This document shows, piece after piece, positions 46,495 to 55,861 of a DNA stretch of 64,000 bases. The DNA is taken from contig CAWJXM010000059.1 of the NCBI GenBank assembly GCA_963846635.1, forward strand, positions 62,001 through 126,000, given 5' to 3'. The stretch is from AP-15 sp963846635. Its GTDB lineage: Bacteria; Pseudomonadota; Alphaproteobacteria; ATCC43930; CGMCC-115725. The stretch's first letter is position 1, and each line of letters starts with the position of its first letter. Position numbers and translations under genes: made by a program. The notes under the pieces are model-generated. The model saw only the letters and a list, made by a program, of their open reading frames with translations. It was not told the origin of the DNA and did no database searches.

Positions 46495-46596
46495 TTCTGT
46501 CTCTCCGTTGACCATCGCGGTCGAGCGGGTGGTCAATTGCAACCATCCCGGTGTCCCGCATTACTCGTCACCCCCGCCCCTACCCTTTCGAAACAG

Positions 46597-46719
46597 TGTC
46601 ATTGCGGGGCGCGGGCACAACCCGCGAGCCCGGAACCCATGAACACGAGGCACGAATATATTGGCGAAGTAAGTGTTCATGGATTCCGGGTCTGCCCTAA
46701 AGGGCATCCCGGAATGACA
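46597..46719. repeat. 123-base palindromic repeat, copy B
   Basis: Same length and arms as the copy at 9524-9646, with a different central loop. It separates the two NIPSNAP genes. Confidence 0.85.
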
Positions 46720-46805
46720 GCCTCTTCTCCAACCAATTTACTGACGGCCTCTTGCGCGGGAATGACGAAGTAAACCCGTTATTTTCTTTGCCAGAAGCGC
46801 GCCGA

Positions 46806-47132
46806 TTACTTGACCGCCGAAAAGCTGGTCGGCTGCAGAATGCTGTTGGTGATCGAGGCGACGATCGGGCCATTGGCTTCGGTCTCGGCGCGCTTTGAGA
46901 TCCATTCGGGATCGGCCTGGAACGCGGCGAATCTCTGCGTGCGCTCTTCGAGCGATTCCCACTGCAGCATGTAGTAAAGGTCCTGGTTCGACGGGCCGAT
47001 CGCAACTGTCCAGAACCCGGCTTGGCGGATGCGGTGCTTTTCCCACAGCGGCAATGTGATCGTGTCGAAGCGTTTGATCAGATCGGGCAACCGTCCCGGC
47101 ACGCAGTGATAGATGCGCAGCTCGTAGATCAT
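46806..47132 (-). CDS. NIPSNAP family protein, copy 2
   Basis: A 108-residue paralogue of the previous gene: MIYELRIYHCVPGRLPDLIKRF at the start, the AAFQADPEWISKRAETEANGPIV block, and the same ILQPTSFSAVK end. AGGAGAGACGCG precedes the ATG at 47132. It follows the amidase stop by about 80 bases on the same strand, so it is probably in the amidase operon. The duplication is recent enough that ends are identical. Confidence 0.85.
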   Translation of the reverse strand: MIYELRIYHCVPGRLPDLIKRFDTITLPLWEKHRIRQAGFWTVAIGPSNQDLYYMLQWESLEERTQRFAAFQADPEWISKRAETEANGPIVASITNSILQPTSFSAVK

Positions 47133-47215
47133 CGCGTCTCTCCTGTAGTCTGATCGAGGGTCGCGCGGAGAGAATGCGGCCTCGACCGGCACGCGGCAAG
47201 CGCCGCGCTCGGCAA

Positions 47216-48486
47216 TCAGCCGAGCCGGGCCTCGACCCAGGCCGCGGCATCGAGCAGGGCCTCATCGCGAAAACGCGCGCCGACGAGCTGGACGCCGAGC
47301 GGCAGGCCCTTGCGACCGGTGCCGGCGGGCAATGTGACACACGGCGTCCACGCCAAGGTCCAGATCGCGTTGAAGCGGGCGTCTCCGGTCGATCCGAGAC
47401 CCTCGGGCGCTTCGCCGACCGCGCTCGGCGCCAGCAACAGATCGACCTCGCCGAAGAGATCATCGAGACCAGCGCGGAACGCTTCGGCGCTCTCGATTGC
47501 TTTATGTAGGCCGACAACGGCAGCGCCCGGCCGGGCTTCAGGAGCCCGTCGCGCAACGCCGGGCTCAACTTGTCGCCGTGCACCTCGTATTCCCAGGCGT
47601 AATTGCGCGCCGCTTCGAATTCGAATACGCGGCGATGCTGGTCGAGAATGTCGGATGGGGCCGGGGCCACGTCCTTGACCACCGCCCCGGCCGCCGACAG
47701 CCGAGAAGCCGTGCGTTCGAGCAAGTCCTGGGTATCGGGGCTGGCATCGTCCCAGGCCGGGGTGCGGCAAAAACCGATGCGCGGCGCCGACCCGGCGCGG
47801 TCGATCGGACGGCGCGGCTGCACCAAAAGGGCCGCGCGGATCAGCGACAGATCATCGAGGCTGCGGCAAATCAGGCCCAGCGTATCGAGATTGTGGCACT
47901 GCATCTTAATGCCGACGCGACTGAATTCGCCAAAGCTGGGCTTGTAGCCGATCACGCCGCAGAACGCCGCCGGGCGGATCGTCGAACCGCCGGTCTGGGT
48001 GCCAAAGCCGACCGACACTTGGAAATCGGCGACCGCGGCGGCCGAGCCGCTCGACGAGCCCCCTGGGGTGTGCGCCGGGTTGTGCGGATGCACGGTTTCG
48101 CGCGGGTGCCGGTTGGCGAATTCGGTCGTCACCGTCTTCCCGAGGATGACGCCGCCCGCCGCCCGGGTCAGCGCGACGCAGGCAGCATCGGCAAAGGGCC
48201 GGTTGCCACGGTAGATCGGCGAGCCGTGCTGGGTCGGCATGTCATAGGTGTCGATGACGTCCTTGACCCCGACCGGCACGCCCTTCAGCACTCCCGGCCG
48301 GCCGGCCCTATCGATCGCGCGCGCCTGGCTGAGAGCGAGTTCGGGGTCGAGCCAGACCCAGGCCTTAACTGAATTGCGCTGTTCGGCGCGGTCGAGGCAA
48401 TCGCGGACCAGGCTCTCCGCGGTCAGGCTGCCGGCTTCGAGGCGGGCCGCGGCCTCGCTCGCGGTCAGGCGTTCGGCGCCGCTCAT
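47216..48486 (-). CDS. Amidase signature family enzyme, copy 1, frameshifted
   Basis: Ser-cisSer-Lys amidase of about 423 residues. The catalytic lysine is in VGVKDVIDT, and the serines are in TPGGSSSGSAAAVA and GTQTGGSTIRPAAFCG. The frame breaks at about 47500 after LPLSAYIK; the other frame continues AIESAEAFRAGLDDLFGEVDLLLAPSAVGEAP and ends in ALLDAAAWVEARLG. The start ATG overlaps the stop of the second amidase (ATGA). Substrate is an unknown amide; the duplicated pair suggests related but different substrates. Confidence 0.85.
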
Positions 48487-49784
48487 TGTGCATCTCCTCG
48501 CGCCAGCCTTTTTTCAACCCAGAGGCCGACCTCGAGCAATCGCGGGTCGTCGTGGCGGCGGCCGACCAGCTGAATCCCGACCGGCAACCCGTCGGGTCCT
48601 TTGCCGGCAGGCAGAGTCAAACACGGCATCGCGAATTGCGTCCAGGGCGCGTTGAACACCGCCGAGCCGGTATCGGCCAAGCTGCGCGGCGCCTGGCCGG
48701 CCGCGGGCAGGGTCAGGATCACATCGAACCCGCCAGCCCACTCGCGGGCCGCAGCGCGGGCCTTGTCCGCCGCGCGGCAGGCGGCGCGGAATTCGTCCAA
48801 GGTGAGCTTACGGCCATGAGCGATTTTCTCTTCACGCAGCCTTGGGCTCAGCAATGCTTCGTGGCGCCAGAGTTCGGGCATGTGGTTGCGCAGCCCTTCG
48901 AATGCGCCGAGAGTGCGCTGGATCTCATCGGCAGCCGCGCATTCTGGCGGAAACGCGGTGTCGGCGAGTTTGGCCCCGGCGCCGGCAAGCCGGTCGGCGG
49001 CAGCTTCGAGCACCGCGCGCCCTTCCGGCTGCGCCTCGTCCCAATGTGGGCCGCGGCACAGTCCGAGCCGCGGCGGCATCTGCGGCATCGCCGGCGGCGC
49101 ATACGGGATCGCCATCATTGCCGCGCGGAACAGCGCAATGTCCTCGACCGAGCGCGCCATGATGCCGACGGTATCGAGCGTCTCGGTGTTGATCCGCATG
49201 CCGGCCGGCGGGAACAGGCCAAAGCTCGGTTTAAACCCGACGACCCCGCAATAGGCCGCCGGGCGGATCACCGAGCCGCCGGTTTGCGTGCCGATCGCCA
49301 GCGGCACCATAAAATCGGCGACCGCGGCCGCCGATCCGCTCGACGAGCCGCCCGGGGTGAAGGCGGGGTTGTGCGGGTTCGCCGTCGGGCCGGGATGGCG
49401 ATTGGCAAATTCGGTCGTGATCGTTTTACCGAGCAGGATGCCGCCCGCCGCCTTTGGCAGGGCTGCGGCGCTGGCGTCGCTCGGCGGCCACCAACCCGTA
49501 TAAATCGGTGAGCCGTAAGTTGCCGGCATCGCCGCGGCATCGAAAATATCCTTGAGGCCGAACGGCACGCCTGACAGCAGCGCCTTTCTTCCGGCGCGGT
49601 CGAACGCACGCGCCTCGGCGAGTGCCGCGTCGCGGGCGAGATAAGCCCACGCCCGCACGACCGGCTCACGTACGGCAATGCGCTCGAGGCAGCTCGCCAC
49701 CACCGCCTCGGCGGTCAGCTCCCCGGCCTCGTTCATCCGCACGATCTCCATCGCCGACAGGCGATATGGTTCAACATTCGGCAT
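48483..49784 (-). CDS. Amidase signature family enzyme, copy 2
   Basis: A 433-residue amidase. GGAGGAGTGCGCCC precedes the ATG at 49784. Catalytic residues: GLKDIFDA (lysine), TPGGSSSGSAAAVA and GTQTGGSVIRPAAYCG (serines). It is the first gene of the operon amidase-amidase-NIPSNAP(-NIPSNAP). The two amidases share the whole motif order and likely arose by tandem duplication. Both are intracellular, with no signal peptide. Confidence 0.9.
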   Translation of the reverse strand: MPNVEPYRLSAMEIVRMNEAGELTAEAVVASCLERIAVREPVVRAWAYLARDAALAEARAFDRAGRKALLSGVPFGLKDIFDAAAMPATYGSPIYTGWWPPSDASAAALPKAAGGILLGKTITTEFANRHPGPTANPHNPAFTPGGSSSGSAAAVADFMVPLAIGTQTGGSVIRPAAYCGVVGFKPSFGLFPPAGMRINTETLDTVGIMARSVEDIALFRAAMMAIPYAPPAMPQMPPRLGLCRGPHWDEAQPEGRAVLEAAADRLAGAGAKLADTAFPPECAAADEIQRTLGAFEGLRNHMPELWRHEALLSPRLREEKIAHGRKLTLDEFRAACRAADKARAAAREWAGGFDVILTLPAAGQAPRSLADTGSAVFNAPWTQFAMPCLTLPAGKGPDGLPVGIQLVGRRHDDPRLLEVGLWVEKRLARGDAQ

Positions 49785-49975
49785 GGGCGCACTCCTCCGA
49801 CATCCGGGCGGCTTATCTAGGCACATCCTCGGGCCGCCCGCATGCGCAAATTTAGGTCCTGTGCCGGTTGGAGATCGCGGGCTGCGGTCGGCCCGGTTTG
49901 TCGCGGCAAGACGTAGCTGCCGGGTGTTGCCATCCGTTGGCGTAAATCAATCTCTAGTTTAGCAGGTCATTTTTG

Positions 49976-50007
49976 TCTGCTGCTTCTGCAGCAAATCTGC
50001 AGCAAAA
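49976..50007. promoter_or_regulatory. Palindrome plus extra half-site upstream of the amidase operon
   Basis: TCTGCTGC (49976-49983) and GCAGCAAA (49988-49995) flank a four-base spacer; a further GCAGCAAA half-site begins at 49999. The following ACCTC is also shared with the site at 9371. It lies about 190 bases before the amidase start. A common regulator for the two operons is possible. Confidence 0.5.
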
Positions 50008-50113
50008 CCTCGCTATGCGGTTGAATAAGCCCAAATCCGCTTCAGACCATCCGGGTCCGGCTGCAAGGGTGGGCCGCCCATTTACCCGGTCATTCCGGTA
50101 CCGCTTCGGCAAT

Positions 50114-50169
50114 CCTGTTTTGCCGGTTTTATAAGGCCGGGGTCAGGATCGCGTACGAACATTCGCCGA
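50114..50169. repeat. Diverged 55-base repeat, copy B
   Basis: CCTGTTTTGCCGGTTTTATA, then GGTCAGG and TACGAAC, follow the same order as in copy A at 9811-9864. About three quarters of positions agree by eye. Confidence 0.5.
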
Positions 50170-50208
50170 TCCGCTGATGATTTAGACCGCGGATACTACA
50201 GTGCCATT

Positions 50209-50382
50209 ATGGCAATGAGATGGTTGTTATTGCCTGCCCCCACGCTCCTGGGGATCGCGCAGGCTGTGTCAGGTGCCGCCGGGAGACGTACCGCTTTGCC
50301 ACCGGGTCATCCTAAACGAATTATTAGCCTTATAGAGATTAATGGCGAGGGCTTTCATGCGCTCCAGCGAGGCGAAAAATAA
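50209..50382 (+). CDS. Possible 57-residue protein preceding the nuclease-fold gene
   Basis: An open frame from ATG 50209 to TAA 50382, starting MAMRWLLLPAPTLLGIAQAV (a possible membrane segment or signal) and ending GFHALQRGEK. Its stop is only three bases before the next gene's ATG, as expected for a coupled pair. There is no strong ribosome-binding site and no family match that I recognise, so it may be chance. Confidence 0.3.
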   Translation: MAMRWLLLPAPTLLGIAQAVSGAAGRRTALPPGHPKRIISLIEINGEGFHALQRGEK

Positions 50383-50385
50383 CCG

Positions 50386-50916
50386 ATGAGAAATATGCCG
50401 ACTGCTTTCGACATTCGCGCCAAGGCTTCCGATCTGGCGTATGGGAGGCCGCTGATCGAGAACTCCTACCGAGGGCTGATCGCGGAGATCATCGTAGGCG
50501 AAGCACTCGGACCTCAATGGCGTCTTTGCTCCGGCGACTGGGGTGGCTGGGATTTGGAACATATGACCGGCTGTCGCTTGGAGGTCAAACAATCAGCTGC
50601 GCTGCAAACCTGGACCGCACCCAAGAAGCCAGCACCGCCGACTTTCGATATCCGAGAGCAAACAGGATACTACGAGGGTGCGGCGTGGATACCGCAGATC
50701 GGCCGGCAGGCGCATATCTACGTGTTCGCTTACCACCCGATCCAGGACGAGAGCGCCGATCACCGTGATCCGCGCCAATGGTGCTTTTACATTCTCCCTT
50801 CGAGTCGACTACCCCCCAACAAGACGATTAGCCTTTCCAAGTTGGCGTCGCTGTCCGCCGCCGCGTCGTGGCAGGAGCTGGGCGAACTCGTCGAGCAGAC
50901 GCGCCTCGCACTCTGA
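50386..50916 (+). CDS. Predicted PD-(D/E)XK-fold protein, uncharacterised
   Basis: A 176-residue protein (start possibly three codons later). The N-terminal helix SYRGLIAEIIVGEALG carries a glutamate as in restriction-endonuclease-like folds. It is followed by WDLEHMTGCRLEVKQSAA, where the aspartate and the E-x-K triplet have the spacing of a PD-(D/E)XK active site. Later parts, RQAHIYVFAYHP and WCFYILPSSRLPPNKTISL, look like the remaining core strands. No partner domain is fused. Function (restriction, repair, mobile-element factor) is unknown. Confidence 0.6.
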   Translation: MRNMPTAFDIRAKASDLAYGRPLIENSYRGLIAEIIVGEALGPQWRLCSGDWGGWDLEHMTGCRLEVKQSAALQTWTAPKKPAPPTFDIREQTGYYEGAAWIPQIGRQAHIYVFAYHPIQDESADHRDPRQWCFYILPSSRLPPNKTISLSKLASLSAAASWQELGELVEQTRLAL

Positions 50917-51081
50917 CCTTACCTCCTAACTCATCGGCTCTCGGTCATTCAGTTCCGGTCACGACGATATCGGCCCGCCGACTGGCCATTCTTCGCAGAC
51001 AGCCGCGCGTTCCACAGACGGTCGTTTCGGCCCGCGTAGCGCCGTAGCGCTCGCCATCTCAGCCGCATCGGGCTCGCTTCG

Positions 51082-51222
51082 ATGGTGGCAGTCAAGGCAC
51101 CAGACGATCAGCCGGACACCTGGGTGATTGGTTGGTCGCGGTTCAACCTGCCACTGATCGAAGATCGGCGCGGAAGCGAGTTAAAGGAATTCGCAACGGC
51201 ATTGTCGGATCATCTTCGATAA
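51082..51222 (+). CDS. Possible 46-residue protein or gene remnant
   Basis: Open frame from ATG 51082 to TAA 51222, starting MVAVKAPDDQPDTWVIGWSR and ending FATALSDHLR. The frame remains open upstream to 51040. The end looks like the C-terminal helix of a longer protein, so it may be a remnant. It is 19 bases before the GIY-YIG-like gene. Confidence 0.3.
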   Translation: MVAVKAPDDQPDTWVIGWSRFNLPLIEDRRGSELKEFATALSDHLR

Positions 51223-51241
51223 GGGTAGAGGCGGATTGGGG

Positions 51242-51820
51242 ATGAGCGGCGAACTCAATCTAGAACTGTCATGGGCGGGGCCCTATTCCTGGCCTAAATT
51301 CGAGGCAAAGAATGGATTGCCGGAGCTCCCGGCGCACTCGGGTGTTTATCTGCAGACGGCCGAGTACGAGAGCGGTTACCTGATCTATTCCGCCGGCATC
51401 ACTGGATGGCCGTTTCGCAAAAGGTTAAGTGAGCACACAAGGTTCTTTCTGAACGGCGATTACACCGTCCTCGACATCGCGATGTTGCAGCGGGGCTGGC
51501 GCCATGAGATATGGCACGGTTGGGGTTGCGCCCGCAGCCATCGCGCTGAATTCGTTGAGCGGGAGAGCGAGATCCGCGGCGCCGCGAAACGGCAAATGGC
51601 CGGCTTTCGCCTCTTCGTGGCGCAGGTCGATAACAAGCGCGTTCGCGAGCGCCTCGAAACGGCAATCATGCATTGCCTCTATCTGGTGCCCTCAGCGCTG
51701 TGCTTGATCCCCGATCGCGGGATGAGACTCTGGCCCCGGCGCCCGAGCGAAGTGCCGATTACAGTGTCGAATGCCTGTAGCAGCCAACTTTACGGCTTGC
51801 CTGACCAACTCTCGATCTAG
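51242..51820 (+). CDS. GIY-YIG-like domain protein, uncharacterised
   Basis: A protein of 192 residues. SGVYLQTAEYESGYLIYSAGIT has the GVY, then eleven residues, then Y-x-x-G arrangement of GIY-YIG domains. It is followed by RKRLSEHTRFF, where the arginine expected in the first helix lies. A C-terminal helical region (RERLETAIMHCLYLV) may hold the metal-binding glutamate. The second motif is not canonical, so nuclease activity is uncertain. It shares strand and neighbourhood with the PD-(D/E)XK-like gene and ends 22 bases before the convergent deacetylase gene. Confidence 0.5.
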   Translation: MSGELNLELSWAGPYSWPKFEAKNGLPELPAHSGVYLQTAEYESGYLIYSAGITGWPFRKRLSEHTRFFLNGDYTVLDIAMLQRGWRHEIWHGWGCARSHRAEFVERESEIRGAAKRQMAGFRLFVAQVDNKRVRERLETAIMHCLYLVPSALCLIPDRGMRLWPRRPSEVPITVSNACSSQLYGLPDQLSI

Positions 51821-51842
51821 AACCAGCTGGTTGTTCAGGTGA

Positions 51843-52908
51843 TCAGTGCGCTCTCAATCGCGCCGCCGCAGCATCAAAATAGTCGAGTGCGCCCGAAAGA
51901 TATGCTTGAAATTCCTGATCGGGTACCAGACGGCCATCGAGAAACCGCCTCAGCGCATAGGGATCGGCGCCCGGCGGGTTGATGCCTTGGTCGCAGAGCA
52001 TCGCCGATCTTATGCCGGCATGCCTCAGCAACGCGGCCGCCTTCCGATTGTAATACCCGGAGGGATAACAGAAATGGCGGAATTCATCCGACCCGCAGGC
52101 TGCGAGTAGAGCCGCTCTGTTATCCGAGAGTTCATCCGAAAGGGCGGCGATATCGGCAGTAACCTCTCTGTGGCGATGCGTGTGCAATTGGATATCCAAG
52201 CCGCGCGCGCGAGCCGCCGCGATTTCTTCGGGGGTCATCAGATGAAATTGGCCCTCGCTCCACCACGGTTCGGTGGGAATATTGGCGAGATGGCAGATCT
52301 CCCGAAGCTCAGCCTGCCGTGCGTCGAGTGAAGGCAGATCCTCGATCAGACGCGTGATCATCGAGGCGGCGCAGTTCTCGACTCTCATGATCGCTCAAAT
52401 GTATGTCGAGCGGCGGGTGAGCCGGCGACGTCCAGGTAAAACCGGATACTGGTGAGCGCTGCATAACGTATTGCAGCGCGACATTCAGCACCGGCGATCG
52501 ATGGACCACGTACCAGGTCGCCACATAGACGGTCGCCGGCAATTGCAGCTCTTCGAGTATCGGCAACATATGGGTGTAGGTCGACTTCCAGCCGTCGTCG
52601 ATCGTGATGACCGTCGCATAATCGGGCAGGCTGCCCGCGGCGAGAGCGTCGATCGCCTCGTCGAGCGGAAGCACTCGATACCGGCTGTTCCTGAGCCATG
52701 TCATCCGGCGCCGGAATTGCTCCGGGTCGATAAAAAGCCGATTGCCGAACTGAAACCCGGGCGTGATCCACAGACCATGATAGGCGAGTACGCGCAAATG
52801 ACGCGCCGATCTGCGTCGCGCCAGCGCGAAGCCACCGCTCATCTTGGCGATTTCCAGAACGGCTCGTTTCAGTGGCGCCTTGGTCAAGGCAAACAGGCGC
52901 TTGCTCAT
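51843..52908 (-). CDS. Polysaccharide deacetylase, frameshifted
   Basis: NodB-fold deacetylase of about 355 residues. The first frame has VLAYHGLWITPGFQF and ATVITIDDGWKSTYTHMLPIL, holding the metal-binding aspartate pair. The frame breaks near 52388; the second frame has LDIQLHTHRHREVTADI (metal histidines) and FRHFCYPSGYYNRKAAALL. The ATG overlaps the stop of the ATP-grasp gene as ATGA. It is probably part of a cell-surface glycan pathway; substrate unknown. Confidence 0.82.
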
Positions 52909-54131
52909 GCGGCCCCCCTGGTACCGCGGCGGGGCAAGATTTCACGCAGCCGTCGCAGGTACAACATGCGATCCCCTGGATAGAGCATATCGTTGCGGAC
53001 CCGCGGATCGAGGCTGAGCCATGCGGCTTCGAGCAGCGAATGGAGCTTCCGCATCGCCGCCACTTGCGGGTCTCGCCACAGCGAGACGAGGTAACCGATT
53101 TCGAACGGGATCGTATTGCGGCACACGACCCCGATGCGGCCCTCCACGATCCGATCCGGCACCTGGCCGAAGAACGCATCGGCAAGCAGCCGCGGAAAGT
53201 CAACGCCGGCAAAAAGCGCCAAATGCAGCGAGCCCCAAAAGCGCAAATTCATTTCCATCAGATGGAACGCGTCCTGCGCCTGATCCCACCGGTACTCGAC
53301 CATCGCAACGCCTTGCCAATTGAGCGCGGCAAGCTTGGCCTCGGCATCGCGCATCATTGCATCATGCCACCATGAAACCCGCAGCGACGAGGCGCCTCCG
53401 GTATGCGGCATTTCATGCAGCCGCAAATGCATCATGCGAGCGACCACGCGGCCATTCCATCGCAACAGAAAGGCCCCGGCACCGCGGCCTGGGACGAAGC
53501 CCTGCACGAGCGCGCGCCGGTATTGAGAACTCAACCGTTCGAGTGCTGCTTCGGCCGCGGCGGGATCGGCGAGCTTGATCACCTCGCTTGGCGCCGCTTT
53601 GCGGGCTTCGCTGCCATCGAGCTTGATGAAAATGGGCGCACCCAAGGCAGCGAGGTCGTTCTGAGCTGGAAGGCTGCGCTCGAAATCGACGAGCAGAGAG
53701 GGTGGGAGATGCGCCCGCTGGGTTTCATCGCCACCCAAAAGTCTTTCGAAGAGCGCGTATTTCGATCTGGTGGCCGTGATTACGTCGCGATCGGTCGAGG
53801 TCGTAAAGAGATCGCGATATTCCTCGAATACCGGCGATGCGCCGACATCAAAGCCGCCGGGCGAGATCATCTCGATCGAATTGCGGGCGATATAGTCGCG
53901 AAACCACGCATCGAACTTACCAGAGGCGATCGGAGGATGGACGACGCCGCGCTCGGCAAAGCGCGATTTAAGACCGAGCGCGTCGTCATTGGCTGCCGCG
54001 GCATGGACACGATACCCGGCAGCACCGAGCGAGCGAATGACCCCGATCGCAGCGGTCGAGTGCGCCGATGGAACCAAAATTGCGTGCGAGTGGCGGTCGA
54101 ATGGAGCGCTCGTGCTGGCCGCGTTCGCCAT
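52905..54131 (-). CDS. ATP-grasp family protein
   Basis: A 408-residue ATP-grasp protein of the carbamoyl-phosphate-synthase-like type, which joins a carboxylate to an amine or thiol using ATP. The N-terminal Rossmann-like part is ILVPSAHSTAAIGVIRSLGAAGYRVH; the ATP site includes PIFIKLDGSEARK and RALVQGFVPGRGAGAFLL; the metal-binding end is FHLMEMNLRFWGSLHLAL. Such proteins occur in exopolysaccharide and peptide-modifying loci. It lies between a phosphatase and a deacetylase in one operon. Confidence 0.83.
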   Translation of the reverse strand: MANAASTSAPFDRHSHAILVPSAHSTAAIGVIRSLGAAGYRVHAAAANDDALGLKSRFAERGVVHPPIASGKFDAWFRDYIARNSIEMISPGGFDVGASPVFEEYRDLFTTSTDRDVITATRSKYALFERLLGGDETQRAHLPPSLLVDFERSLPAQNDLAALGAPIFIKLDGSEARKAAPSEVIKLADPAAAEAALERLSSQYRRALVQGFVPGRGAGAFLLRWNGRVVARMMHLRLHEMPHTGGASSLRVSWWHDAMMRDAEAKLAALNWQGVAMVEYRWDQAQDAFHLMEMNLRFWGSLHLALFAGVDFPRLLADAFFGQVPDRIVEGRIGVVCRNTIPFEIGYLVSLWRDPQVAAMRKLHSLLEAAWLSLDPRVRNDMLYPGDRMLYLRRLREILPRRGTRGAA

Positions 54132-54136
54132 TGTGC

Positions 54137-54691
54137 TTAAGGCACCACCGATTGAGGGCAGACCTCGGATCGGTTTAACGATCCGCGTCCGCGAGCCTGG
54201 GCCATCGGCTCGCCCTCACCTGGCATTTCGGTCAAGCGTGGATGCTGCCGCTCATACAAATCGGCAACGTGGCATACAGCATCGTCGATCAGATCGAGAC
54301 ATTGACGCCAGGGCTCGTCCGCCAAGCCAAACGGGTCGAAGATCCAGGGTCGGCGGGGTTGCGACCAAAAGCCCAGCAGCGTCAATTGGCCGGCGAATGT
54401 GGGATGTTCCTTCCGTATCGCCGTTAGCTGGGGCGGCTCCATGCAAATCACGAGGTCGCCGGTGCCGATCGCCAGTTCCTCCAGCCCTTTCGTCGTATGC
54501 GCCTCGAGCGAGAGCCCGCGCGCTGCGGCATGACGGCGAGCTTCGCCATTGGCGGGACAACCGCTTTTCGCCTGCAATCCGCCCGATTGCGAGGGAACGC
54601 CAAGTGCCCTCGCTTTCGCCGCCGCATAGGCGCTGCGGCAGATATTGCCCCGGCAGATGAACACCAACCGCTCGAACTCGACGCCACTCAA
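54137..54691 (-). CDS. Low-molecular-weight protein tyrosine phosphatase
   Basis: A 184-residue phosphatase. The P-loop is C13-RGNIC-R19 followed by serine (VFICRGNICRSAYA), and the general-acid aspartate is in IFDPFGLADEPW. The usual family length is about 150 residues; the extra C-terminus is basic and low-complexity. LMW phosphatases commonly partner with tyrosine autokinases in polysaccharide export, fitting the ATP-grasp and deacetylase neighbours. The stop is five bases before the ATP-grasp ATG. Confidence 0.87.
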   Translation of the reverse strand: MSGVEFERLVFICRGNICRSAYAAAKARALGVPSQSGGLQAKSGCPANGEARRHAAARGLSLEAHTTKGLEELAIGTGDLVICMEPPQLTAIRKEHPTFAGQLTLLGFWSQPRRPWIFDPFGLADEPWRQCLDLIDDAVCHVADLYERQHPRLTEMPGEGEPMAQARGRGSLNRSEVCPQSVVP

Positions 54692-54813
54692 CCTGTTGAA
54701 ATCGGTGCCACCACGGCATCCGAGTTTCGAAACTCGCGAGCAAATGGCGAAGGAATAAGCGCCGCCCGCCGTAGCGACGGCTTATTTGTGAAAACATCAA
54801 AGACTTTTTTGTG

Positions 54814-55644
54814 CTATCCAACACATTGCGTGGCGACGTCAATATTCCCGCATCGGGAAATCGCTTCGAGGTCGTGCGCCACCATCAACTTATCCCAATA
54901 ATAGGCTTCTGGAAAGGGCTTGTCCGATTTGACGTTGTACCAGTGGTCGATTTTGACAAAGTCGCAATTTCGATTGAAGTCTTCGATCGCGAGCAGCTCT
55001 CCCGCCCATCGATGATTCGAAATAAAGTCGATATCGTCGAAATAAATCGGAGTTTGACGCAGCATTTTACGTTTCGGAGTGCGGAAAATCGTTAATGCGT
55101 CGCGGGTCGATGAGTATAAATCGAGGTCGAAGGCGGCAAAGCCGATCGGCAAAAAATCGGATTGCTCGACAAAGGCTGGCACGGTTTGACCAACCTCGCC
55201 GATAATGAGCCGGGTCCGTGCGGGATCTATTTGCCGGCTCAGATCGTCGGGCATTCGATAAGCGCCGAGGTTTCACTGGTCAGGGTGGTCCCGGTAATCG
55301 CCGATCAGCGTCGGCAGGCCGACACCCGTATCGAACCCGACCACTTTGATCGCCGCACCGGTAAACGCCTCGATAATAGCTGCGTATTGCTCCATCTTCA
55401 GGAAACCGCGGCCACTACCGACGCCGAATTCGACAGCGGTCATTCCGCTCTGACCTTGACGCCGGGCCAGGAGCGCGCCTTCGAGCATGCCGTATTGATA
55501 GGGCGCGTAGGGATCCACACCCAATCTGGCGCGGGTGGCGATGTTTCGCGAAAATTTCTTGACTATTAGCCGTGTCATCAATCGAAACGGAGGCTCGCGG
55601 CTGATCCTCGCGATGATGCGGCTCGCGCCGGCCGGCATTTTCAT
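54814..55644 (-). pseudogene. SAM-dependent methyltransferase with in-frame TGA
   Basis: Class I methyltransferase of about 276 residues, TylF-like. The SAM-binding motif is AVEFGVGSGRGF, followed by VVGFDTGVGLPTLIGDYRD and later FDLDLYSSTRDAL. A TGA (55273-55275) interrupts one frame at DHPDQ-stop-NLGAYRMPDDL; TGG (Trp) at this place would restore a continuous protein. Other genes here use TGA as stop, so recoding is unlikely: this is a nonsense mutation or sequencing error. The start is uncertain (ATG 55644 or further upstream). Base composition toward the C-terminus is richer in A and T than neighbours. Confidence 0.7.
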
Positions 55645-55861
55645 CTCGTGGCCGCCAGCGCCCAACCAGCCGGTAGAGATCGCGACCGATGCCACAACCG
55701 GATTAGCATATTCGCCTTGTGGCGAGCTTGCATGGCGGCTGTCAAGGGGCCGCATGGTTAATTCACGCCCGCGCTGGTCGATACGCTGAAAACCATGGCG
55801 CTTCGGGCGTGGGCGGGGCACAGTTGGGCGAGCGTTAAAGCAAACTCGGGAGGACTGCCCC

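Larger units (their letters stand above)
49785..50208. other. Intergenic region upstream of the amidase operon
   Basis: No gene recognised. It holds the palindromic operator candidate at 49976-50007 and the 50114-50169 repeat related to 9811-9864. Confidence 0.55.

Noticed and set aside
46738..48486. An apparent 582-residue amidase with a long basic C-terminus.
   Set aside because: After about 47500 the frame is nonsense; the amidase C-terminus continues one base off, and the NIPSNAP gene lies beneath the extra part.
55273..55275. Selenocysteine or tryptophan recoding of TGA in the methyltransferase.
   Set aside because: No selenocysteine insertion element evident, and TGA serves as a normal stop in many genes of this window.
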